Below, piece by piece: positions 15,000 to 15,014 of a DNA stretch of 15,014 nt; position 1 is the first letter of the stretch; every line of letters starts with the position of its first letter. The stretch comes from JANNPJ01 sp031400005 (GTDB taxonomy: Bacteria; Actinomycetota; Actinomycetes; Actinomycetales; Kineosporiaceae). Both the position numbers and the translations under genes were made by a program. The notes beneath the pieces were generated by a model. It was given only the letters and a program-made list of their open reading frames with translations, made no database searches and was not told where the DNA came from. Where the stretch lies: assembly GCA_031400005.1 (NCBI GenBank), contig JANNPJ010000601.1, positions 1-15,014 on the forward strand, given 5' to 3'.

Positions 15000-15014
15000 G
15001 CTGCGCTCGATCCG

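Noticed and set aside
1..15014. CRISPR array, insertion sequence, tRNA or rRNA gene
   Set aside because: No regularly spaced repeats, transposase-like protein, terminal inverted repeats or structural RNA signatures were seen on either strand.

Overview
The window comes from a high-GC Gram-positive, most likely an actinomycete (Actinomycetota). The DNA is GC-rich throughout, GTG starts are frequent, genes overlap by 1 to 4 bases, and the substrate-binding lipoprotein carries a Tat-type signal with a lipobox. No genus can be assigned. Nearly all of the sequence is coding; the longest gap (124 bp) lies upstream of the lipoprotein gene.

Region 1 (3-5007, + strand) is the baseplate part of a phage-tail-like contractile injection system of the extracellular (eCIS/Afp/PVC) type. 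In order it holds a VgrG/gpV-like spike (5' end outside the window), a gp25-like baseplate wedge protein, a baseplate J protein and a tail protein I (gpI) homologue. The last three genes are translationally coupled. The gpI protein is unusual: it continues into a four-cysteine zinc-ribbon-like knuckle, an acidic Pro/Glu linker and a C-terminal transmembrane helix, so it looks like a tail-anchored baseplate subunit.

Region 2 (5132-9876, + strand) is a compact sugar-uptake and degradation operon. It encodes a Tat-exported lipoprotein substrate-binding protein, two MalF/MalG-type permeases and a cytoplasmic GH51 alpha-L-arabinofuranosidase. This fits import and intracellular cleavage of arabinose-containing oligosaccharides. 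No ATPase or regulator is present in the window.

Region 3 (14999 down to 9931, - strand) converges on region 2 and returns to the injection system. It begins with a DUF4255 (Afp16/Pvc16-type, tail terminator) protein, followed by three tightly coupled genes for single-pass membrane proteins. Each has N-terminal Ig-like beta domains, one transmembrane helix and a C-terminal part with Pro/Ser/Thr-rich and carboxypeptidase-regulatory-like beta-sandwich segments. The N-terminal domains of the two larger ones are clearly related to each other.

Taken together, the membrane helix on the gpI homologue and the three membrane proteins next to DUF4255 suggest an injection system that is docked at the cytoplasmic membrane rather than released as a free particle. 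This is inference from architecture and gene neighbourhood. Sheath, tube, AAA+ ATPase, tape-measure and effector genes are not in the window, and the arabinoside operon sits inside the split locus with no visible mechanistic link to it.
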